Positions 1-10,273 of a stretch of 64,000 nucleotides of DNA are shown in pieces (position 1 is the first letter of the stretch; every line of letters begins with the position of its first letter). Source of the stretch: Henriciella sp. (GTDB lineage Bacteria > Pseudomonadota > Alphaproteobacteria > Caulobacterales > Hyphomonadaceae). Under the pieces are notes generated by a model. It had not been told where the DNA came from. It saw only the letters and a list, made by a program, of their open reading frames with translations, and ran no database searches. Where the stretch lies: NCBI GenBank assembly GCA_017642885.1, contig JAEPOM010000009.1, positions 1 through 64,000 on the forward strand. Direction: 5' to 3'. The translations under genes were made by a program, and so were the position numbers.

Positions 1-107
1 AATCTGCTCTTTCGCATTTGGGTCTCCGTTGTCAGAGACTCTCAATTCAAATGCGGGACCAATCGGGTCTCAGGTCAGCTGGGAAATGAGAATTGAGACA
101 TAGAGAA

Positions 108-1133
108 ATGATCGCTCTATCGAACAGAGGCTCCTCCGACGACATAATGCTGTCAGTTGATGCGGGAATACGCAGAATTTGCTCCGAAGAATACGCGGCG
201 GTGGTCTCTCCGGTTTTCGCCAGCGCACCGATTTCATCGGACTGGAATTTTGACGTCAATATCGTGCAGTATTGGCAGACAGGCCTTTGCGTCGTGGCGG
301 AAGCCGTGAGCAACCCGTTCACAGGGTTTCGTGCACGTAAGGAAATACAGGAGGCGGGCCATATTATTTCCGTTTCGCGTTTCATTTCCGGAAAAGAGCA
401 AGGAGAGTTGAATGGCAAGGTGATCGACCGGTTGCCGGGCCCGATCTATGTCGCTGATCAAGCGTTGCCCGCCCGTACGGTCACCAGTCAGATGCATATT
501 CAGCAGGTATACATTCCGAAATCGATCCTGAACCTGCCAGAATCACTCCTCCAGGGTGAGGTTTGCATTCAACCCTCTTCGCCGTCCGGTTTATTGCTTC
601 ACACATGTCTCGACCAATTGTTCGAGATCCTCAAAACCAACCCTGACAAGATCGGTCAGGCGGCGATCGAACGATTTTTTGCGCTCTTGAAAACTAATGT
701 CGGCGTTCATCCGGACCGCGAAGACGTGCGGTGTCACTTTCGCCAGTCGCTGTTCGAACAAATCATCTTCGACATAGAACAGAGTTTGGGTGACCCCGGC
801 TTTTCGACCGACACAATCCTGAGCCGTTTTGGCGTATCACGTGCCTCTCTCTATAGAATGTTCGAGCCGTATGGCGGGGTCAGAACCTACATTATGCAGC
901 GTCGGGTCGTGCGCGCCGTGATGGAAATCGAAGAACGCCAAGGCGAACATGGTCGCCTGCGCCAGGCCGTCGAGCGATGGGGCTTTTCTTCCCAGCCCAA
1001 CTTCAATCGCACCATCCGCCGAGAATTTGGAACAAATCCAAGTGGTCTATTCCAGCCGCAGAATCACACCGCCGGAGTGCCTAAAAACTCGGGTCGCGTG
1101 CTCAAGGAGTTTTTGACGCGCGTCGCCGCCTAG
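108..1133 (+). CDS. AraC-family transcriptional regulator
   Basis: Probable DNA-binding regulator of 341 aa. The last ~100 residues form an AraC-type double helix-turn-helix: a first helix pair around 'ILSRFGVSRASLYRMF' and a second around 'GFSSQPNFNRTIRREFGTNP', followed by the usual 'GLF' end. The N-terminal ~220 residues have no motif I recognise, and resemble the effector or AraC-binding-like region of one-component regulators. I chose ATG at 108; a TTG at 93 and an ATG at 147 are in frame. It is convergent with hslO and the two stops share the bases CTAG. The target is unknown. Confidence 0.85.
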   Translation: MIALSNRGSSDDIMLSVDAGIRRICSEEYAAVVSPVFASAPISSDWNFDVNIVQYWQTGLCVVAEAVSNPFTGFRARKEIQEAGHIISVSRFISGKEQGELNGKVIDRLPGPIYVADQALPARTVTSQMHIQQVYIPKSILNLPESLLQGEVCIQPSSPSGLLLHTCLDQLFEILKTNPDKIGQAAIERFFALLKTNVGVHPDREDVRCHFRQSLFEQIIFDIEQSLGDPGFSTDTILSRFGVSRASLYRMFEPYGGVRTYIMQRRVVRAVMEIEERQGEHGRLRQAVERWGFSSQPNFNRTIRREFGTNPSGLFQPQNHTAGVPKNSGRVLKEFLTRVAA

Positions 1134-2053
1134 TTCGCGGCGCTGGTGACTTCATCGATCGGAATCGTGTAGGCGCGTGAGCAGAACTGACAGTCAATTT
1201 GCAAAGTTCCGTCTGGCTCGACCATTTCCCGCAGGCTTTCGTCCGCCATCCCTTGCAGGGTGCCGACCAACCGCTCGCGGCTGCAGGTGCAGACATCGTC
1301 CAGAACCTGGACATCGCTCTCCATGGCCACACCGCCCTCGTGGAACAGGCGATAGACCAGGTCCGGTGCCGGTAGCGCAGGATCGATCAGTTCCTCTTCG
1401 GTCAAGGTTGAGAACAAGGCTTCAGCCTCGCGCCAGCCTTCATTCGTATCGCCGCGGGCATCATCGCCGGCAATCTTCTGGATCATCATTCCGCCAGCGC
1501 GCCATTGGCCATGCTCGTCTTTGGCGACGGCCATGCGCAGCTGGGTTTCCACCTGTTCGGACTTTCGGAAATAGTCCTGCGCACATTGGGCAAGGGACCC
1601 CTTCATCAGCGGTACAATGCCCTGATACGGCTTCATGTCGGTGTTCGCGTAGACGATGATCAAGCCGAGACGGCCGGTCGCCCCAAACAGTTGAGGCATG
1701 TGAGGCTTGTCGCCTTTATTGACCTTGCTCAGCCAGGCCCAGCGCTCTGGCTCGTGGCGGGCATAGCCGCGAAGGCCGCCGGCTTTGGTGTACTCTCCAA
1801 CCAGCATCGAGACGGGACCATCCCCTTCGGCCTGCGCCAGGACTTTCCCATCAAACTTCATCCCTGATCCGACCAGAGCAGACAGCATGACGGCCTCGCC
1901 AAGAATTTCAGCGAGATGATCCGGGTAAGCGTGACGATTGAGGATCGGCGCAATGGTCTGCTCAGACAAGCGGATCACACGGCCACGTACGGGCAGGCCT
2001 TGCGGGCTGAAACCGGCAACGAAATCGTCCATGGGTAGATTTGTCGGCGTCAT
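1130..2053 (-). CDS. hslO: Hsp33 redox-regulated chaperone
   Basis: Cytosolic holdase chaperone (307 aa) activated by oxidative unfolding; it protects proteins against bleach and peroxide stress. The C-terminal zinc-binding redox switch is visible as CxC ('VCTCSRERL') followed about 33 residues later by CxxC ('DCQFCSRAY'). The N-terminal region has the expected Hsp33 blocks such as 'ILGEAVMLSALVGSGMKFDG'. The open frame extends upstream to 2152, but ATG at 2053 has GGAGAG placed about 6 nt before it and starts at the usual family position, so I prefer it. Length is normal for the family. Confidence 0.95.
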   Translation of the reverse strand: MTPTNLPMDDFVAGFSPQGLPVRGRVIRLSEQTIAPILNRHAYPDHLAEILGEAVMLSALVGSGMKFDGKVLAQAEGDGPVSMLVGEYTKAGGLRGYARHEPERWAWLSKVNKGDKPHMPQLFGATGRLGLIIVYANTDMKPYQGIVPLMKGSLAQCAQDYFRKSEQVETQLRMAVAKDEHGQWRAGGMMIQKIAGDDARGDTNEGWREAEALFSTLTEEELIDPALPAPDLVYRLFHEGGVAMESDVQVLDDVCTCSRERLVGTLQGMADESLREMVEPDGTLQIDCQFCSRAYTIPIDEVTSAAN

Positions 2054-2164
2054 GACGCTCTCCATAAGAAGGAAGGCGGCCATGTGGCAAGTCTCTGTTG
2101 GACTTACAAGGTTTCCGCGGCAGCAGGGCTCGCCAAGCCTCTCAACTGACACTAGCTAACCCGC

Positions 2165-3040
2165 ATGACTGCTCCAGACCGCCAAAACCGCTTCCCATCT
2201 CAACGCCTAAGTCTGGCATATGCCGAATGGGGTGATCCTGACGCTCCGCCGCTTTTGCTCGTGCATGGCGGGCGTGACCAGAAACGCAGCTGGGACCGCG
2301 TGGCGGCCCGGCTCAGCAAATCCTACCGGGTGATTGCACATGACCTGCGCGGTCATGGCGAAAGCGATTGGGTCAGTGATGGCGACTACGGCGTCATGGA
2401 TCACGTTTTCGATCTGGTGAGCCTGGTTCACCATCTGGAGTTGGATCGCTTCACGCTGATCGGGCACTCGCTCGGCGGGAACATCACTCTGCGTTATGCC
2501 GGGCTGTATCCGGATACGCTCGAGAAACTGGTGGCGCTGGAAGGGCTGGGGCCATCACCCAAAATGCTGGCGGAACGCAAAAAGATCCCGGTGACAGAGC
2601 GACTTACCAATTGGGCGGAGCAAAGGCGCCAGCTCTCTGACCGGGCGCCGAGGGTCATGGACAATCTCGAGGCTGCCAAAGCGCGCATGCAAGCCGCGTT
2701 TACACATCTGCCGGACGATCTCATTCACCACCTGACCGAAACCGGGATCAAGACCAACGCGGATGGCACCGTCAGCTGGGCCTACGACCCGGCGGGCATG
2801 GGGCGCTCTCCGTCAGACATTCCGCATGAAGACTTCGTCCATTTGTGGACCCAGATCACCTGTCCCACCTGGCTTGTATATGGCGCTGACAGTTGGGCGT
2901 CCAACCCTGCCGAAGATGGCCGCGCGGAGCCGTTCCAGAGCGCGCAAGTCAGTTTGATCGAAAAGGCTGGACACTGGTTACACCATGACCAGTTCGAGGA
3001 CTTCATGACCCAGCTGGAGGCATTTCTTGGCAGCGCTTAG
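2165..3040 (+). CDS. alpha/beta-hydrolase fold enzyme
   Basis: Alpha/beta hydrolase (291 aa) with the oxyanion-region motif 'LLLVHGGRDQKRSWD' and the nucleophile elbow 'LIGHSLGGNITLRYAG' (G-H-S-L-G) near residue 101. The catalytic His is probably in 'EKAGHWLHHDQFEDF' near the C-terminus and the acid just before it in 'VYGADSW'. No signal peptide is seen, so it is probably cytosolic. The substrate cannot be read from sequence; family members include esterases, epoxide hydrolases and dehalogenases. It is divergent from hslO across 111 bp and followed by a small kinase gene after 41 bp. Confidence 0.85.
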   Translation: MTAPDRQNRFPSQRLSLAYAEWGDPDAPPLLLVHGGRDQKRSWDRVAARLSKSYRVIAHDLRGHGESDWVSDGDYGVMDHVFDLVSLVHHLELDRFTLIGHSLGGNITLRYAGLYPDTLEKLVALEGLGPSPKMLAERKKIPVTERLTNWAEQRRQLSDRAPRVMDNLEAAKARMQAAFTHLPDDLIHHLTETGIKTNADGTVSWAYDPAGMGRSPSDIPHEDFVHLWTQITCPTWLVYGADSWASNPAEDGRAEPFQSAQVSLIEKAGHWLHHDQFEDFMTQLEAFLGSA

Positions 3041-3081
3041 CCGGTCTGCTTAGGTGAGAAAACACAATTGCGGAGCGTGAG

Positions 3082-3819
3082 TTGGACACAGCATCTTATC
3101 CGATGACCAAAGGCATAGACGCGGTCGCTAATCGCGTCCGCGAGATCAAATCAGTGCGTCCCGACATGGTGATCGCGCTGACCGGATCAGTGGCGTCGGG
3201 CAAAAGTACGCTGGCCCGGCACCTTGAAGAGACGCTTGAGCCATCGCTCGTGGTCGACACCATCTCGACGGATGGCTTCCTCTATCCGACGGATTATTTG
3301 CGTGAAGAGGGCTTGTTCCAGAAAAAGGGGTTTCCCGAAACCTATGACCGCGAAGCTATGCGCGCCGCCATCGCATCGGTACGATCACAGCCGACAGATT
3401 TTCCCGGGTATAGCCATATTACTTTCGATCCAGATCCGGCGCTGACACGGACGATCGATGATCCGGATATCTTAATCCTGGAAGGCCTGGGATTTGAACC
3501 GCGCGCCGGCGCCGAAACGATCCCTCACGAACCCGATCTATTGATCTATCTGGATGCTGAGCTCGCGCACATTGAAGCCTGGTATCTCGAGCGATTCCTG
3601 CGGTTCTGGCACGCGGCCGAACACGACCCGACCAGTTTCTATGCCCAATTCCGGCATATGACTGAGGACGAGCTAATCAGTTTCGCAAAGTCGGTTTGGG
3701 CAGCGATCAACCTGCCCAATCTGGAAAATCACATTCTACCGATGCGCGCGCACGCCGATCTCGTGGTCAAGAAAGATGCCAACCACGCCGTTTCAATCTC
3801 CGTGGATCGCTGGGGCTAA
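3082..3819 (+). CDS. P-loop kinase related to type I pantothenate kinase (CoaA-like)
   Basis: Small-molecule kinase of 245 aa. The Walker A loop is '[17 protein letters not shown]' near residue 35, followed by '[18 protein letters not shown]' and '[11 protein letters not shown]', which are characteristic of CoaA, the enzyme that phosphorylates pantothenate in the first step of CoA synthesis. It is shorter than E. coli CoaA (about 316 aa), so it may be a CoaA homologue or a related phosphoribulokinase/uridine-kinase-type enzyme. The TTG at 3082 has GGAG about 9 nt upstream; ATG at 3103 is the alternative. Its TAA stop overlaps the stop of the convergent UXS gene (CTAA, 3816-3819). Confidence 0.75.
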   Translation: MDTASYPMTKGIDAVANRVREIKSVRPDMVIALTGSVASGKSTLARHLEETLEPSLVVDTISTDGFLYPTDYLREEGLFQKKGFPETYDREAMRAAIASVRSQPTDFPGYSHITFDPDPALTRTIDDPDILILEGLGFEPRAGAETIPHEPDLLIYLDAELAHIEAWYLERFLRFWHAAEHDPTSFYAQFRHMTEDELISFAKSVWAAINLPNLENHILPMRAHADLVVKKDANHAVSISVDRWG

Positions 3820-4775
3820 TCCGAAGCGTGTTGTTTCAAGAGGTCGTCAAAATAGGCGATCGTCTTGGTGAGACCCTCGCGCAGCGCGATCGTCGGCTCC
3901 CAATCGAGATTGGACTTGGCCCGCGTGATATCCGGCTGTCTCTGGCGCGGATCATCTTCTGGCAGCGGCTTGTTGACCATTTTTGATTTCGATCCCGTGA
4001 GTTCGATCACGTTCTCGGCGAGTTCCTTGATGGTGAACTCACCGGGGTTTCCGAGATTGATCGGACCGGTGACGCCTTCAGGACTTTCCATCAGACGGAT
4101 CAATCCCTCAACGAGATCGTCGACATAACAGAAGCTGCGTGTCTGCTGGCCGTCGCCATAAAGTGTAATGTCCTCGCCTTTTAGGGCCTGAACGATGAAA
4201 TTGGAGACCACGCGGCCATCATTCGGGTGCATGCGTGGGCCATAAGTGTTGAAAATCCGCGCCACTTTAATCTCGAGATTGTGCTGGCGATGATAGTCAA
4301 AAAACAGGGTTTCCGCGCATCGTTTGCCCTCATCATAACAGGAGCGCGGGCCGATTGGGTTGACGTTGCCCCAATAGCTTTCCTCTTGCGGGTGAACGCT
4401 TGGATCACCGTACACCTCAGAAGTAGAGGCCTGCAGGATCCGCGCTTTGGTTCGTTTGGCGAGGCCCAGCATATTGATCGCGCCGTGGACCGAGGTCTTA
4501 GTTGTTTGAACCGGGTCAAATTGGTAGTGAACGGGGCTCGCCGGGCAGGCCATATTGTAGATCTGGTCTACCTCAACGAACAAAGGAAACGTCACATCGT
4601 GGCGCATCATCTCGAATGATTTTGAGTCCAGCAGGTGCACAATGTTAGCGCGCGCGCCAGTGAAGAAATTGTCCACGCAAAGGACTTCATAGCCTTTGTC
4701 GATCAGTCGATCGCACAAGTGACTACCAATGAAACCAGCGCCGCCGCTGACGAGAACTCGGGGGGTGAGGTGCAT
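3816..4775 (-). CDS. uxs: UDP-glucuronate decarboxylase (UDP-xylose synthase)
   Basis: Extended short-chain dehydrogenase/reductase of 319 aa that converts UDP-glucuronate to UDP-xylose, a nucleotide-sugar donor for surface glycans. The NAD motif GxxGxxG is '[14 protein letters not shown]' at the N-terminus. Family-specific blocks include '[20 protein letters not shown]', '[16 protein letters not shown]', the catalytic 'SCYDEGKR' (YxxxK) and '[19 protein letters not shown]'. I chose ATG at 4775; a TTG at 4796 lies further upstream without a convincing ribosome site. It sits 27 kb from the main polysaccharide locus but could supply it. Confidence 0.93.
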   Translation of the reverse strand: MHLTPRVLVSGGAGFIGSHLCDRLIDKGYEVLCVDNFFTGARANIVHLLDSKSFEMMRHDVTFPLFVEVDQIYNMACPASPVHYQFDPVQTTKTSVHGAINMLGLAKRTKARILQASTSEVYGDPSVHPQEESYWGNVNPIGPRSCYDEGKRCAETLFFDYHRQHNLEIKVARIFNTYGPRMHPNDGRVVSNFIVQALKGEDITLYGDGQQTRSFCYVDDLVEGLIRLMESPEGVTGPINLGNPGEFTIKELAENVIELTGSKSKMVNKPLPEDDPRQRQPDITRAKSNLDWEPTIALREGLTKTIAYFDDLLKQHASD

Positions 4776-4853
4776 AAGGCCTGCCGTTCCAATCAAATGT
4801 TCTGATCCCAGAAGTGCAATATCCGGACCAATAGTTTAGCCGTGTTGGCTTGG

Positions 4854-5789
4854 CTAGCGCTGATCGTATTTGTCTTCCTTGCGCTGTCCAAACAGCATCC
4901 GTTGCTCCAGATGCCGTCTGAGGCCTGCATAGAAGGCTTCCAGGAACGTGACGTCGCCCTCTCCGGCCTGTGGGGTGTAGCCGATTTTGGTCGCGATCCG
5001 ATTGGCGACGTTGCGCTTAATTTCTGGCGTAGACTGGCGCAGCACGTCCTCAAGCACATGCAGTTCATGGATACCGTAAACATCGAGCTGAGCGGGCGTG
5101 AATACGATGACGCTGGTCACCTCACTCTTCGGAGCGGCAGAGGCAATATCGTCCAGCAATTGCACTTTCGGCGCGTGAATAACCATGGTTCCGGCTACAA
5201 GGTCACCGATCCGCAGCTTTTCTTTGTTGAAAAGCGGGAACAGGACAAAAATACCGCACCAAATGAGCAGGATCCAATTGATCCAGCCCTCTACGCCGTC
5301 CGCTCCGAAACTGAACAAGACCGATAGGGGGAGAAAGAATTCCAGCTCCCGCATGAAATTCCGCGCGATGACCGCATTGGCGGTCAGCCGCCCGCCTTTT
5401 CGGTCGGCGACGCGAAGGCCGAGGGCCCGCTTCCCGGGCGTTGCAGCCTTCCGGCCGACCTCGAAGAAGATGAAATAGAAATTGCGGACGAAAAAGATCA
5501 GAACCATCGCAACGGCCCAGGCGATTTGCCATCCGTTGAAGTTCATCGCGCCAGCTACGAATGCGATCGCGAATATGATCGCGAACATGATGATAAATTG
5601 CAGAGATACGTCGAGAACGAAAGCGCCCAGCCGTTCGCCAAACGTCGATATCTTGAGATTGAGCGCGGCGCCTTCCGGCGTCACCAGCGTTCGGACGCGC
5701 TTCTGCTCAGCTTCGCGTGCGCGTATGCGAGCTCGGCGGCGTTTGCCTTCTTCAACGGCGTTGGGCGGTGGGATGGCTGTGTCAGTCAC
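4854..5789 (-). CDS. RDD-family membrane protein
   Basis: Integral membrane protein (311 aa), last gene of the MoxR operon. After a charged cytoplasmic N-terminus there is an RDD-type domain ('FGERLGAFVLDVSLQFIIMF', then 'NFYFIFFEVGRKAATPGKRALGLRVADRKGG'), with three or four hydrophobic segments around residues 40-190. The C-terminal ~100 residues are soluble. The longest frame starts at 5900 and would bury 119 nt in the upstream gene. The GTG at 5789 gives only an 8-nt overlap (GTGACTGA) with the SpoIIM-like stop, typical translational coupling, so I prefer it. The function of RDD proteins in these operons is not established. Confidence 0.85.
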   Translation of the reverse strand: MTDTAIPPPNAVEEGKRRRARIRAREAEQKRVRTLVTPEGAALNLKISTFGERLGAFVLDVSLQFIIMFAIIFAIAFVAGAMNFNGWQIAWAVAMVLIFFVRNFYFIFFEVGRKAATPGKRALGLRVADRKGGRLTANAVIARNFMRELEFFLPLSVLFSFGADGVEGWINWILLIWCGIFVLFPLFNKEKLRIGDLVAGTMVIHAPKVQLLDDIASAAPKSEVTSVIVFTPAQLDVYGIHELHVLEDVLRQSTPEIKRNVANRIATKIGYTPQAGEGDVTFLEAFYAGLRRHLEQRMLFGQRKEDKYDQR

Positions 5790-6786
5790 GTCGATCCCCG
5801 GTGCGTCTGCGCGGCAGGTAGAAATAGGAGAGCCATAGAACCAGGCTCGATCCGGCGATCGTGTAACGCACCGTGTCACTATTGATGAGTTGTCGCCCAA
5901 ACCCCTCCAGCAAGGCGGCGAGAAACAACATCACCACGGCGCCGATAATCACCATCGCAGCCTTTTCGCCCGCCTCGCGCATCGACTGCATACGCGGCTT
6001 GCGTCCGGGAAACGCGACCGCTCCGCCAATCATAAAGCCCGCAGCGCCCGCGAGGATGACGGCGAACAGTTCTGTCACGCCATGGATGAACAACCAGCCG
6101 GTCAGCTCATAAGCGAGTCCCTTTTGCCAGAACACGGCGTAGAAACTGCCAAGGTAAACCCCGTTATAGATCAGAAGAACGGCGGTTGGGATGCCAAACG
6201 CGAACCCCAGCGCAAAGGCAAAAATCGCAATGCCACTATTGTGAGAAAAGAGCTGCGCGGCGAATGCACCGAGCATATCGACAATGTTCCGGTCGGTCTC
6301 GTAAAGCGTTGCGCGCAACTCGTCGTAGGTGGCGTTGGGATTGCGAGAATCCCAACCACCATGAAACGTCCAGTACCACTCATTGTCATTCAGAGTGAGG
6401 AAGAAAGCGAGCAGCGCTCCGCCGAACAGGCACAGGAAGGCGAGTAGGGTCGGGCCTTTCGCCGCGCTGACCGCGGCGGCCCAGTCGCGCGCAAAGAATT
6501 GCGCGATCCGCTCGCTCATGCGTGAGCGGGTACCGTAGACAAAGAAATAGGCGCGCGCGCACAAGGTCTCGAGATAGGCGACGACGTTCTGATCCAATGA
6601 GATCGACCGGGCCACAGAGAGTGAGGACACCGCTTGTCGATACAGGCCCGGCAATTGCTCCATATCCTGATCAGACAGGCCCCCTACCCCACGCGATTCA
6701 GCGCGCTGGATGATTTGTTCCAACTGCTTCCAATCGGTCTCGCGCTCTTCGCGGAATCGATAGGATTTCATCACGCGATCGCTCAC
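5782..6786 (-). CDS. SpoIIM-like (stage II sporulation protein M family) membrane protein
   Basis: Membrane protein of 334 aa. A soluble N-terminal region of about 100 residues ends in 'RIAQFFARDW' and is followed by several membrane segments from about residue 105 ('LLAFLCLFGGALLAFFLTL', 'NSGIAIFAFALGFAFGIPTAVLLIYNGVYLG', 'GVTELFAVILAGAAGFMIGGAV', 'AAMVIIGAVVMLFLAALLEGF'). This is the SpoIIM/DUF95 layout. In non-sporulating bacteria this family travels with MoxR and DUF58 genes, as here; its job is unknown but not sporulation. Its ATG overlaps the DUF58 stop by 4 nt (6783-6786). Confidence 0.9.
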   Translation of the reverse strand: MSDRVMKSYRFREERETDWKQLEQIIQRAESRGVGGLSDQDMEQLPGLYRQAVSSLSVARSISLDQNVVAYLETLCARAYFFVYGTRSRMSERIAQFFARDWAAAVSAAKGPTLLAFLCLFGGALLAFFLTLNDNEWYWTFHGGWDSRNPNATYDELRATLYETDRNIVDMLGAFAAQLFSHNSGIAIFAFALGFAFGIPTAVLLIYNGVYLGSFYAVFWQKGLAYELTGWLFIHGVTELFAVILAGAAGFMIGGAVAFPGRKPRMQSMREAGEKAAMVIIGAVVMLFLAALLEGFGRQLINSDTVRYTIAGSSLVLWLSYFYLPRRRTGDRRD

Positions 6787-8096
6787 AGCATCTCCCTCCG
6801 CTTAATATCGAGATAGCGCGACACCAGATCGGCGCTGAATCGTTCAGGGCGGGTTTCCACGACCTGCACACCGAGATGTTCAAGTTTGCGCAGCACCAGC
6901 TCTCGCTCTTTCAGCAAGCCATCTGCGATCACCGCGCGCGACACGAGGTCTGCGGTCTTCGGTTCAGCCTCGATCATATCCGCCAGCTGTTCGTCTTCGA
7001 AGCAGGCGAAAATGATGAGATGGCGATCCATGAGCCGTTTCACGTTCTCCAACATCAGCTCGGCTGAAATCGTATCGACAAAGTCTGTGAACAGCACAAT
7101 TAGACTGCGACGTTCGAGCCGCGAGGCGAGCGATGTCAGCGCCAGCGTGTAATTGGCTTCCTCGACAGAGTAATCCAACTTCGCTGCGAGTTGCTGCATA
7201 TGCGGAAAGGCGCCGACACCGCTTAAGACGTTACTGGTCACGGTCGGTTTTGCGGCAAAGCCGAACAGCGCTGTCTTGTCGCCGGACCGGAGCGAGACAT
7301 AGGCTAGGAGAAGCGCGGCGTTGATGGCGCGATCGATTTTTGGGACGCCGCCAAGAGGCTCGCACATCAGTCGCCCAGTGTCGAAGGCGAAGACGATATT
7401 GTGGTTTCGCTCGGTGCGGAACTCTTTGGCGAGTAGTTGACGATGCCGCGCCGAGCTTTTCCAGTCGATTGCGCGGCGGTCCATTCCCGTTGAGAATTCA
7501 CGCAGCGCATCGAATTCCGATCCATCGCCGCGGTCGAGCTGCATCTTGATGCCAAAATCGGCGTCCCGGGTGTAGAGCCGCACCGCCTCTTCCTGGACCC
7601 AGCGTGTGTTCGGGGTGACCGGGATCTGCAGCGCCAGGTCCTCGACTCGTTTCACACGCGCGAGACCCAGCGGGCCAGTCCAGTCCAGCCATAGCCGGCG
7701 CAATTCGCCGTTCCCGCGTCGCACAGGGCGCAGCGTCCGCGTGAGCGTGTGGCTGCGATCTTTCCAGCCTTTCAGGATCGCGGCGTTCGGTGCCTCGATA
7801 TGCTCATTGGTCTCCAGCAAAGCATTTATCCGCGTGGGGAGTGGGCCATGCACGGCCGTAACGGTGATCGATACGATGTCCTCGCCATTCATGTAGAGGA
7901 CTGGCGGGGCGTCCACATCGACGACAAGTGCACCGCGGCGTGGGGCGAGGGCAATATCGACCAGCATCGCGCCAAAAATGATGGCGATCCAGCCACCTGA
8001 TATGACCCACAGGCTGGGCGCTGCCACAGCAATCAGCAACAGGACCGGGAGGCCCAGAAGCATCAACCAGATGGCACGGAGTGTGGGAGCAATCAC
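6783..8096 (-). CDS. DUF58-domain protein (vWA-like) of the MoxR operon
   Basis: Protein of 437 aa with two N-terminal membrane segments (about residues 5-50, 'IWLMLLGLPVLLLIAVAAPSLWVISGGWIAIIFG'), a beta-rich middle region, and a C-terminal DUF58 domain. The hallmark block is 'LREFSTGMDRRAIDWKSSARHRQLLAKEF', followed by a vWA-like core beginning 'NIVFAFDTGRLM'. DUF58 proteins are thought to act as the vWA-type partner of MoxR AAA+ ATPases, which assemble or activate client complexes. It begins 13 nt after moxR and overlaps the SpoIIM-like gene by 4 nt. Confidence 0.93.
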   Translation of the reverse strand: MIAPTLRAIWLMLLGLPVLLLIAVAAPSLWVISGGWIAIIFGAMLVDIALAPRRGALVVDVDAPPVLYMNGEDIVSITVTAVHGPLPTRINALLETNEHIEAPNAAILKGWKDRSHTLTRTLRPVRRGNGELRRLWLDWTGPLGLARVKRVEDLALQIPVTPNTRWVQEEAVRLYTRDADFGIKMQLDRGDGSEFDALREFSTGMDRRAIDWKSSARHRQLLAKEFRTERNHNIVFAFDTGRLMCEPLGGVPKIDRAINAALLLAYVSLRSGDKTALFGFAAKPTVTSNVLSGVGAFPHMQQLAAKLDYSVEEANYTLALTSLASRLERRSLIVLFTDFVDTISAELMLENVKRLMDRHLIIFACFEDEQLADMIEAEPKTADLVSRAVIADGLLKERELVLRKLEHLGVQVVETRPERFSADLVSRYLDIKRREML

Positions 8097-8109
8097 AGCC
8101 TCAAAACCC

Positions 8110-9066
8110 TCAGCGCGGCGCCGCGGTTTGTTCGATAATTTCGAGCAAAGTGTCGTCGGTTGTGCGGCCTTCGATTTCCGCTGCAGGCGACAGGATTACA
8201 CGGTGTCGAAGCGCTGGAAGGGATAAGAGTTTCACATCATCAGGCACCACATAATCGCGTCCATCCAGTGCGGCGCGTGCCCGGGTGGCGGCGGCAATCG
8301 CAGCCGCCGCGCGTGGGCTTGCGCCATGGGTGAGGGCAGGGGTCTCGCGCGTCGCGCGGACGATGTCGACAATGTATTCCACGACGTCCTCTTGCACGCG
8401 GACTTGCGCGACTGAGTCCACGGCTTCGGCGAGGGATTCCGGTGTGACGACGGAGGCAACTCCAAACGCACCTGCGGTCTTCATACCGGTACGATTGCCA
8501 TGTCCGGAAACGATGGCGAGTTCTTCGTCACGGCTAGGGAATGCGAGCACATGTTTGAACAGGAACCGGTCCAACTGCGCTTCGGGGAGCGGATAGGTGC
8601 CTTGTTGCTCGATCGGGTTTTGCGTCGCGATGACGGTGAACCGATCGTTGAGTGAATGAGTTTCCCCATCGATTGTGACTTTGCGTTCCTGCATGGCTTC
8701 GAGCAAAGCAGCCTGCGTTTTTGGCGGGGTTCGGTTGATCTCGTCGGCGAGCAGAATGTCTGTGAAGATCGGACCCTTTGTCAGCGTGAACGCACTGGTG
8801 GAGAAGTTAAACAGGTTGGTGCCCAGCACATCGCCAGGCATCAGGTCCGGGGTGAACTGGATGCGCCCAAAGTCCAGCTTGATGGCGGCGGCGAAGCATT
8901 GGGTCAGAAGAGTTTTCGCCGTCCCGGGCGGGCCTTCAAGCAGAATGTGCCCGCCTGAAAACAGGGCGGTCAACATAAGATCGACGGTCTCATCCTGGCC
9001 GATCACCGCTTTTCCAACTTCCCCCCTGATCTGGTCAGCGAGTTGTTTGATCGCGCTAATTTCCAT
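8110..9066 (-). CDS. MoxR-family AAA+ ATPase
   Basis: AAA+ chaperone-like ATPase (318 aa). Walker A is '[17 protein letters not shown]' near residues 38-50, Walker B is '[26 protein letters not shown]', and sensor 1 is '[26 protein letters not shown]'. This matches the MoxR subfamily, which works with vWA/DUF58 partners on metal insertion, complex maturation or envelope stress. ATG at 9066 has AGGAG 7 nt before it, so I prefer it to the GTG one codon upstream. The start overlaps the DUF4350 stop by 11 nt. Confidence 0.95.
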   Translation of the reverse strand: MEISAIKQLADQIRGEVGKAVIGQDETVDLMLTALFSGGHILLEGPPGTAKTLLTQCFAAAIKLDFGRIQFTPDLMPGDVLGTNLFNFSTSAFTLTKGPIFTDILLADEINRTPPKTQAALLEAMQERKVTIDGETHSLNDRFTVIATQNPIEQQGTYPLPEAQLDRFLFKHVLAFPSRDEELAIVSGHGNRTGMKTAGAFGVASVVTPESLAEAVDSVAQVRVQEDVVEYIVDIVRATRETPALTHGASPRAAAAIAAATRARAALDGRDYVVPDDVKLLSLPALRHRVILSPAAEIEGRTTDDTLLEIIEQTAAPR

Positions 9067-10273
9067 CACTCATCTCCTTGCGCCAACGCCACAGGGCGAG
9101 GGCTTTGTCTCTTAAATCATTGCGTCCGGCAGTTGGGGACGTGAGCTTTGTTTGCTGCTCGGTCCAGGTGCTGGACAGGTCTTTTTGTTCGGCAATTCGG
9201 TCAGCGGTCTGCGCGAACGCTTCCGGTGATGTGTGGGCGGGCAGGCCGAGGCGTTTCTTCAGATTGCGCTCGACCGTCTGCGCGTAGCCCGGCGCCATCT
9301 GGCTTTCCCGACGAGCCATTGAAATCAGGCCAGCTGAGCTTTCCGCCAGCGCCTTTTTCCCGAACGCGAATATGCGATCTTCGCGGGTTGGCGGTCCAAA
9401 TCGAATGAACGCCCCCCAGGTTACGAGCAGCATGGTCATCAGCGCGATCATTGTGGCCCCAAGAAAGGGCACATCGAAAATAGCGCGGAGCAGGCTTTCG
9501 GAGCGCTCAAACCCATGGATCGTCGCGTCGAACGTCACTGGCTGACCGGGATAATATTTTAGCCAATCCATTAAACCCAGCGCCATGCGCGCATTTTCAC
9601 GCCGCGCCAGTCCGAACGTGTTGACAACATCCGGGTCGCTCAGAATGTAAACGTCACGGCCTGGCACTTTGGCGAGCAGCGTCCCACCGGGAGTTTCGAT
9701 GATGGTCTCAAGGCTGTCAGATTCCAGGACCTGCATCTGATGCTCAAATTTCGGGGACTGGGATCCGAACGGCGTGCGGATGCGGCCTGGATTTCGAAGG
9801 CGCCAGACTTTGATGTCGGAGTCGAAGCCCTGCGCTATCGCCGCCACACTTCCACGGTCCATGAGATCGGAATCTTTCTGCCAGTTCGGTTTTTCGCGGT
9901 CCGCAAACCCCGACCATTTTGGCAGCACATAAAGTGCCGGTTCCGATACGCCCTCAAGATCGAAGTCCGGCGCGCGGTTCATGCCAAACCGAGGCAATGT
10001 GAGAACCAATAGACCATCGGAGTAATCAAGCGAACTGGCGAGACGTGAGACCGTCACGGTCTGACCATCGGCTTCGAGTAGTTTGATCAGACCACCATAT
10101 CCGAGTGCCGATGAAGAATACGGGTGCTGGCCCGCCCGGTTCTTGCTTGCCAGATCGGGCGACCAGGCCAGCAGCGCAAAGATCGCGATAAAGGCGAGCA
10201 GACCGACACCGATCATGATCGCCGAGACGAAGGCCGAGAACGGGTTGCTGTCCTGTGGCAGGCGTTCGCTCAT
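9056..10273 (-). CDS. DUF4350-domain membrane protein
   Basis: Protein of 405 aa with one N-terminal membrane helix (about residues 14-37) and a second near residues 270-292 ('[19 protein letters not shown]'). The segment between them faces the periplasm and has the DUF4350 pattern ('[27 protein letters not shown]', '[16 protein letters not shown]'), resembling a glutamine-amidotransferase-like Rossmann fold. The C-terminal ~110 residues are charged and cytoplasmic. It belongs to the MoxR operon and its start overlaps the DUF4129 stop by 4 nt (10270-10273). The function is unknown. Confidence 0.88.
   Translation of the reverse strand: MSERLPQDSNPFSAFVSAIMIGVGLLAFIAIFALLAWSPDLASKNRAGQHPYSSSALGYGGLIKLLEADGQTVTVSRLASSLDYSDGLLVLTLPRFGMNRAPDFDLEGVSEPALYVLPKWSGFADREKPNWQKDSDLMDRGSVAAIAQGFDSDIKVWRLRNPGRIRTPFGSQSPKFEHQMQVLESDSLETIIETPGGTLLAKVPGRDVYILSDPDVVNTFGLARRENARMALGLMDWLKYYPGQPVTFDATIHGFERSESLLRAIFDVPFLGATMIALMTMLLVTWGAFIRFGPPTREDRIFAFGKKALAESSAGLISMARRESQMAPGYAQTVERNLKKRLGLPAHTSPEAFAQTADRIAEQKDLSSTWTEQQTKLTSPTAGRNDLRDKALALWRWRKEMSDGN

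Noticed and set aside
47-418. Open frame of 123 codons on the minus strand inside the AraC-type gene
   Set aside because: It is antisense to a well-supported regulator, has no recognisable domain, and its composition is that of a shadow frame.
5890-6447. 185-codon plus-strand frame opposite the SpoIIM-like gene
   Set aside because: Fully antisense to a coupled operon gene and rich in Arg, Ala and His as expected for a reverse-frame artefact.
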